DNA of 47,266 nucleotides. Origin: Stutzerimonas xanthomarina. Its GTDB lineage: Bacteria > Pseudomonadota > Gammaproteobacteria > Pseudomonadales > Pseudomonadaceae. Shown here in pieces: positions 44,479 to 47,266 of this stretch. The stretch is from positions 1-47,266 of the forward strand of contig NZ_RHQM01000022.1 of the NCBI RefSeq assembly GCF_003935375.1. The letters are read 5' to 3'. Below the pieces are notes generated by a model. It had not been told where the DNA came from and did no database searches. It saw nothing but the letters and a program-made list of their open reading frames with translations. The position numbers were made by a program, and so were the translations under genes. The stretch's first letter is position 1; every line of letters begins with the position of its first letter.

Positions 44479-45416
44479 AACGAATCCATGTCGCCGCAGC
44501 CGTCATTCGTGGTGCCGACGGGCGCGTACTGATCGCCAAGCGCCCGCTCGACAAGCATCAGGGTGGGTTGTGGGAGTTTCCCGGCGGCAAGGTCGAGGCT
44601 GATGAGCGCGTCGAGGCGGCGCTGGCGCGTGAGTTGCTGGAGGAGCTGGGCATCGTCGTTACCGCGGCGCAGCCGTTGATCCAGGTGCGCCACGATTATC
44701 CGGACAAGCAAGTGCTGCTCGATGTCTGGGAGGTGCAGGCGTTTACCGGTGAACCCCACGGGGCGGAAGGCCAGCCGCTGATGTGGGTGACGGCGGATCA
44801 GCTAACGAACTACAGCTTCCCGGCTGCGAACCAGCCGATCGTGGCGGCTGCACGCCTGCCGCACCGTTATCTGATAACGCCGGATGGCCTCGCCCCGCAA
44901 CGGTTGCTCGATGGACTCGCGCAAGCGCTGGATGACGGCATACGGCTGATCCAGCTGCGTGTGCCGTCGCTACCGCCTACCGACTACCGTGCGTTGGCAG
45001 AGCGGGCGCTGGCCTTGTGCGAGGGGCGGGCTCAGCTGATGCTCAAGGGCCCGCTACAGTGGGCATGCGATTATCCCGAGGCTGGCTGGCATCTGACCGC
45101 CAGGCAGCTGCGTGAGCATGCGGGGCGGGAACGACCGATCGCGGCGAACCGCTGGTTGGCGGCGTCCTGTCACGATGCCGAGGAGCTGGCGCTGGCGGCC
45201 GTATTGGGAGTAGATTTCGTCACGTTGTCGCCAGTGCTGGCGACCGCCAGCCATACTGATGCCTCACCGTTGGGCTGGGCGCAGGTCGCGGATTTGCTGC
45301 TAGGCTTCGACCTACCGGCCTACCTGCTGGGCGGACTTCAGGCGTCCGACCTGTCCCCGGCACGCCAGGCAGGTGCGCAGGGTGTCGCTGCGATTCGAGC
45401 GTTGTGGCCGGATTGA
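44475..45416 (+). CDS. Nudix (MutT-like) hydrolase fused to a degenerate ThiE-like domain
   Basis: A 313-residue two-domain protein. Residues 1-130 are a MutT-type domain with the full Nudix box G38-x5-E-x7-R52-E-L-L-E-E-L-G59, suited to cleaning 8-oxo-dGTP. Residues about 135-313 resemble thiamine-phosphate synthase (YLITPDG...GIRLIQLR... and SPVLATASHTDASPLGW), but key residues are changed: the usual QLREK, NDR and TxSK motifs read QLRVP, KGP and TASH. TMP-synthase activity is therefore doubtful. The start is GTG at 44475, overlapping the GST stop; no ATG lies near the domain start. I recall the same fusion in P. aeruginosa at this locus. Confidence 0.88.
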   Translation: MKRIHVAAAVIRGADGRVLIAKRPLDKHQGGLWEFPGGKVEADERVEAALARELLEELGIVVTAAQPLIQVRHDYPDKQVLLDVWEVQAFTGEPHGAEGQPLMWVTADQLTNYSFPAANQPIVAAARLPHRYLITPDGLAPQRLLDGLAQALDDGIRLIQLRVPSLPPTDYRALAERALALCEGRAQLMLKGPLQWACDYPEAGWHLTARQLREHAGRERPIAANRWLAASCHDAEELALAAVLGVDFVTLSPVLATASHTDASPLGWAQVADLLLGFDLPAYLLGGLQASDLSPARQAGAQGVAAIRALWPD

Positions 45417-45585
45417 ACGGCTGGCGCTGATGCGGGTCACTGGCGATGCTGCTGTAAACCCGATAAATGTGTCTTCGATAGATTAAAGCAATCGCGGCCA
45501 TTCCCTTAATCAATTAACGGTATGCTGTTGGCTGCGTTATCGTAGGCCCCGTCAAAGTTTCTGAACCCCCTAAAGGAGTTAGCAG

Positions 45586-46149
45586 ATGTCGCTGATCAAC
45601 ACTCAAGTTCAACCCTTCAAAGTCAATGCCTTCCACAATGGCAAGTTCATCGAAGTCACCGAAGAATCCCTGAAGGGCAAGTGGTCCGTGCTGATCTTCA
45701 TGCCGGCTGCCTTCACCTTCAACTGCCCGACCGAGATCGAAGACGCTGCCAACAGCTACGCCGAGTTCCAGAAGGCCGGTACCGAGGTCTACATCGTCAC
45801 CACCGATACCCACTTCTCGCACAAGGTCTGGCACGAAACTTCCCCTGCCGTTGGCAAGGCGCAGTTCCCGCTGATCGGCGATCCGACTCACCAGCTGACC
45901 CGCGCTTTCGGTGTGCACATCGAAGAAGAAGGTCTGGCTCTGCGTGGCACCTTCCTGATCAACCCGGAAGGCGTGATCAAGACCGTCGAGATTCATTCCA
46001 ACGAGATCGCTCGTGACGTGTCGGAAACCCTGCGCAAGCTGAAAGCCGCTCAGTACACCGCCGCTCATCCGGGCGAAGTCTGCCCGGCCAAGTGGAAAGA
46101 AGGCGAGAAGACCCTGGCTCCTTCGCTGGACCTGGTCGGCAAGATCTAA
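45586..46149 (+). CDS. ahpC: Alkyl hydroperoxide reductase peroxiredoxin AhpC
   Basis: A 187-residue typical 2-Cys peroxiredoxin reducing H2O2, organic peroxides and peroxynitrite. The peroxidatic cysteine is C47 in FTFNCPTE and the resolving cysteine lies in EVCPAKW near residue 166. Its start MSLINTQVQPFK and length equal E. coli AhpC; the residue before C47 is Asn where E. coli has Val. AAGGAG lies 7 nt before the ATG. It is reduced by AhpF, encoded 122 nt downstream. OxyR control is expected from the family, but the upstream region shows no convincing full OxyR site. Confidence 0.96.
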   Translation: MSLINTQVQPFKVNAFHNGKFIEVTEESLKGKWSVLIFMPAAFTFNCPTEIEDAANSYAEFQKAGTEVYIVTTDTHFSHKVWHETSPAVGKAQFPLIGDPTHQLTRAFGVHIEEEGLALRGTFLINPEGVIKTVEIHSNEIARDVSETLRKLKAAQYTAAHPGEVCPAKWKEGEKTLAPSLDLVGKI

Positions 46150-46208
46150 AGCCTTTGGCTTATCTGCCTCGCTGTTTGTGAGGGAGCGGCTACCAGCTCC
46201 TTCACTCA

Positions 46209-46239
46209 ACGCCTGGACGTGAACCGTCCGGGCGTTTTA
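46209..46239 (+). terminator. Hairpin terminator between ahpC and ahpF
   Basis: ACGCCTGGACG-TGAAC-CGTCCGGGCGT (one T-G wobble) followed by TTTTAT. It probably lets only part of ahpC transcription reach ahpF, giving the excess of AhpC over AhpF known in other bacteria. Confidence 0.75.
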
Positions 46240-46271
46240 TTTCCTGAATTCCGAACGGGGTACCGTTGCTC

Positions 46272-47266
46272 ATGTTGGACACCAATCTCAAGACCCAGTT
46301 GAAAGCCTACCTGGAGAAGGTCACCCAGCCCTTCGAGATCGTCGCGTCCCTCGATGACGGCGAGAAATCCCGGGAAATGCTGAGCCTGTTGCAGGACATC
46401 GCCGGTCTCAGCGACAAGATCACCCTCAAGACCGACGGTGACGATGCACGCAAGCCGTCGTTCTCGCTCAACCGCATCGGCGGCAACATCAGCCTGCGTT
46501 TTGCCGGCATCCCCATGGGCCACGAATTCACCTCGCTGGTGCTGGCCCTGCTGCAGGTCGGCGGTCATCCGTCGAAGACTGCACCGGAAGTAATCGAGCA
46601 GATCAGGGCGCTGGATGGCGACTACAGCTTCGAAACCTACTTCTCGCTGTCCTGCCAGAACTGCCCGGACGTGGTTCAGGCACTGAACCTGATGGCCGTG
46701 CTCAATCCGAGCATCAAGCACGTCGCCATCGACGGCGCGCTGTTCCAGGACGAAGTCGAAGCACGCCAGATCATGTCGGTGCCGAGCATCTATCTCAACG
46801 GCGAGCTGTTCACCCAGGGGCGCATGAGTGAGGAAGAGATCCTCGCCAAGCTCGATACCGGCTCCAGCGCCCGTGACGCCGAGAAGCTCAAGGCCAAGGA
46901 CGCCTTCGACGTGCTGGTGGTCGGCGGTGGCCCGGCCGGCGCCGCAGCGGCCATCTACGCGGCGCGCAAGGGCATCCGCACTGGTGTCGCCGCCGAGCGC
47001 TTCGGCGGTCAGGTGCTGGACACCATGGCCATCGAGAACTTCATCTCGGTGAAGGAAACCGAAGGCCCGAAACTGGCCCGCGCACTGGAAGAGCACGTGC
47101 GCGAGTACGAGGTCGACATCATGAACCTGCAGCGCGCCAGCAAGTTGATCCCGGCTGGCGAAGATGGCCTGCACCGCGTGCAGTTCGACAACGGCGGCGA
47201 GCTCAAGGCCAAGACCCTGATCCTCGCCACCGGCGCGCGCTGGCGCGAAATGAACGTGCCCGGCGA
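46272..47266 (+). CDS. ahpF: Alkyl hydroperoxide reductase subunit F, 5' part
   Basis: The first 331 codons of AhpF (about 520 expected); the window ends inside the gene. AhpF is an FAD/NADH disulfide reductase that regenerates AhpC. The start [16 protein letters not shown] matches E. coli AhpF closely. The N-terminal thioredoxin-like domain has its redox pair in [15 protein letters not shown] (E. coli CHNC). The FAD-binding [20 protein letters not shown] and FGGQVLDT follow. The second CxxC and the NADH domain lie beyond the window. The Shine-Dalgarno is weak. Confidence 0.95.
   Translation, partial: MLDTNLKTQLKAYLEKVTQPFEIVASLDDGEKSREMLSLLQDIAGLSDKITLKTDGDDARKPSFSLNRIGGNISLRFAGIPMGHEFTSLVLALLQVGGHPSKTAPEVIEQIRALDGDYSFETYFSLSCQNCPDVVQALNLMAVLNPSIKHVAIDGALFQDEVEARQIMSVPSIYLNGELFTQGRMSEEEILAKLDTGSSARDAEKLKAKDAFDVLVVGGGPAGAAAAIYAARKGIRTGVAAERFGGQVLDTMAIENFISVKETEGPKLARALEEHVREYEVDIMNLQRASKLIPAGEDGLHRVQFDNGGELKAKTLILATGARWREMNVPG

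Noticed and set aside
44880..45416. Thiamine-phosphate synthase (thiE) as a separate gene
   Set aside because: It is in frame with the Nudix domain with no internal start or ribosome site, and the catalytic motifs are altered.
45450..45500. OxyR binding site upstream of ahpC
   Set aside because: Only ATAG-N7-CAAT at 45478-45492 resembles the consensus; the other two half-sites do not match at the required spacing.

Overview
The window is high-GC gammaproteobacterial chromosome. Gene content and order point to Pseudomonas in the broad sense, and I infer a Pseudomonas stutzeri-like (Stutzerimonas) species. Three blocks keep gene neighbourhoods I recall from Pseudomonas aeruginosa: ychF-pth-rplY-prs-tRNA-ispE-lolB-TPR lipoprotein / hemA-prfA-prmC-moeB-murI-pagL; uraA-upp / hpt; and dciA / secA-argJ-GST-(Nudix/ThiE-like). 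They are joined differently here. No phage, transposase, integron or CRISPR array is visible.

Layout. 1-404: homopolymer runs and a GC-rich repeat present twice exactly and once in degenerate form, probably a contig edge. 405-4145 (minus): leucine/isovalerate degradation genes liuA-liuB-liuC, with a REP-like palindrome pair between liuA and liuB. 4466-5488: UvsE-type UV-damage endonuclease. 5794-9503: acyl-CoA synthetase, AhpD-like protein and an OprD-family porin broken by an apparent 1-nt deletion. 9817-14560: complete branched-chain-type (HAAT) ABC transporter in the order ATPase, ATPase, binding protein, permease, permease. Near-identical TTTACGTTAACGTAAA-type palindromes precede liuA and the acyl-CoA synthetase, and a half-degenerate copy precedes the transporter. 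I infer one regulon, probably LiuR-like, that imports and activates a carboxylic acid feeding the liu pathway.

14668-26975 holds housekeeping genes for translation, tRNA/haem/isoprenoid synthesis and lipoprotein and wall biogenesis, including three identical tandem tRNA-Gln genes. 27057-30744 holds pagL (lipid A deacylase), a YkgJ-type cysteine-cluster protein and the uracil and hypoxanthine/guanine salvage genes. 31276-37417 is the least understood part: a DUF1302 protein, a DUF1329 protein and an 873-residue MalT-like LuxR regulator, with a candidate inverted-repeat operator before the first gene and a perfect 12-bp hairpin between the first two. 37588-39368 (minus) carries small genes: DUF3509-like, SOS-regulated yebG with a clear LexA box, a membrane protein and the helicase loader dciA. 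39651-45416 is secA, argJ, a glutathione transferase and a Nudix/ThiE-like fusion. 45586-47266 is ahpC and the 5' part of ahpF, cut by the window end.

The best candidates for new biology are the shared-operator import/activation/catabolism module at 4.2-14.6 kb and the DUF1302-DUF1329-MalT-like locus at 31.2-37.4 kb. All family assignments come from reading motifs by eye; no database search was run.
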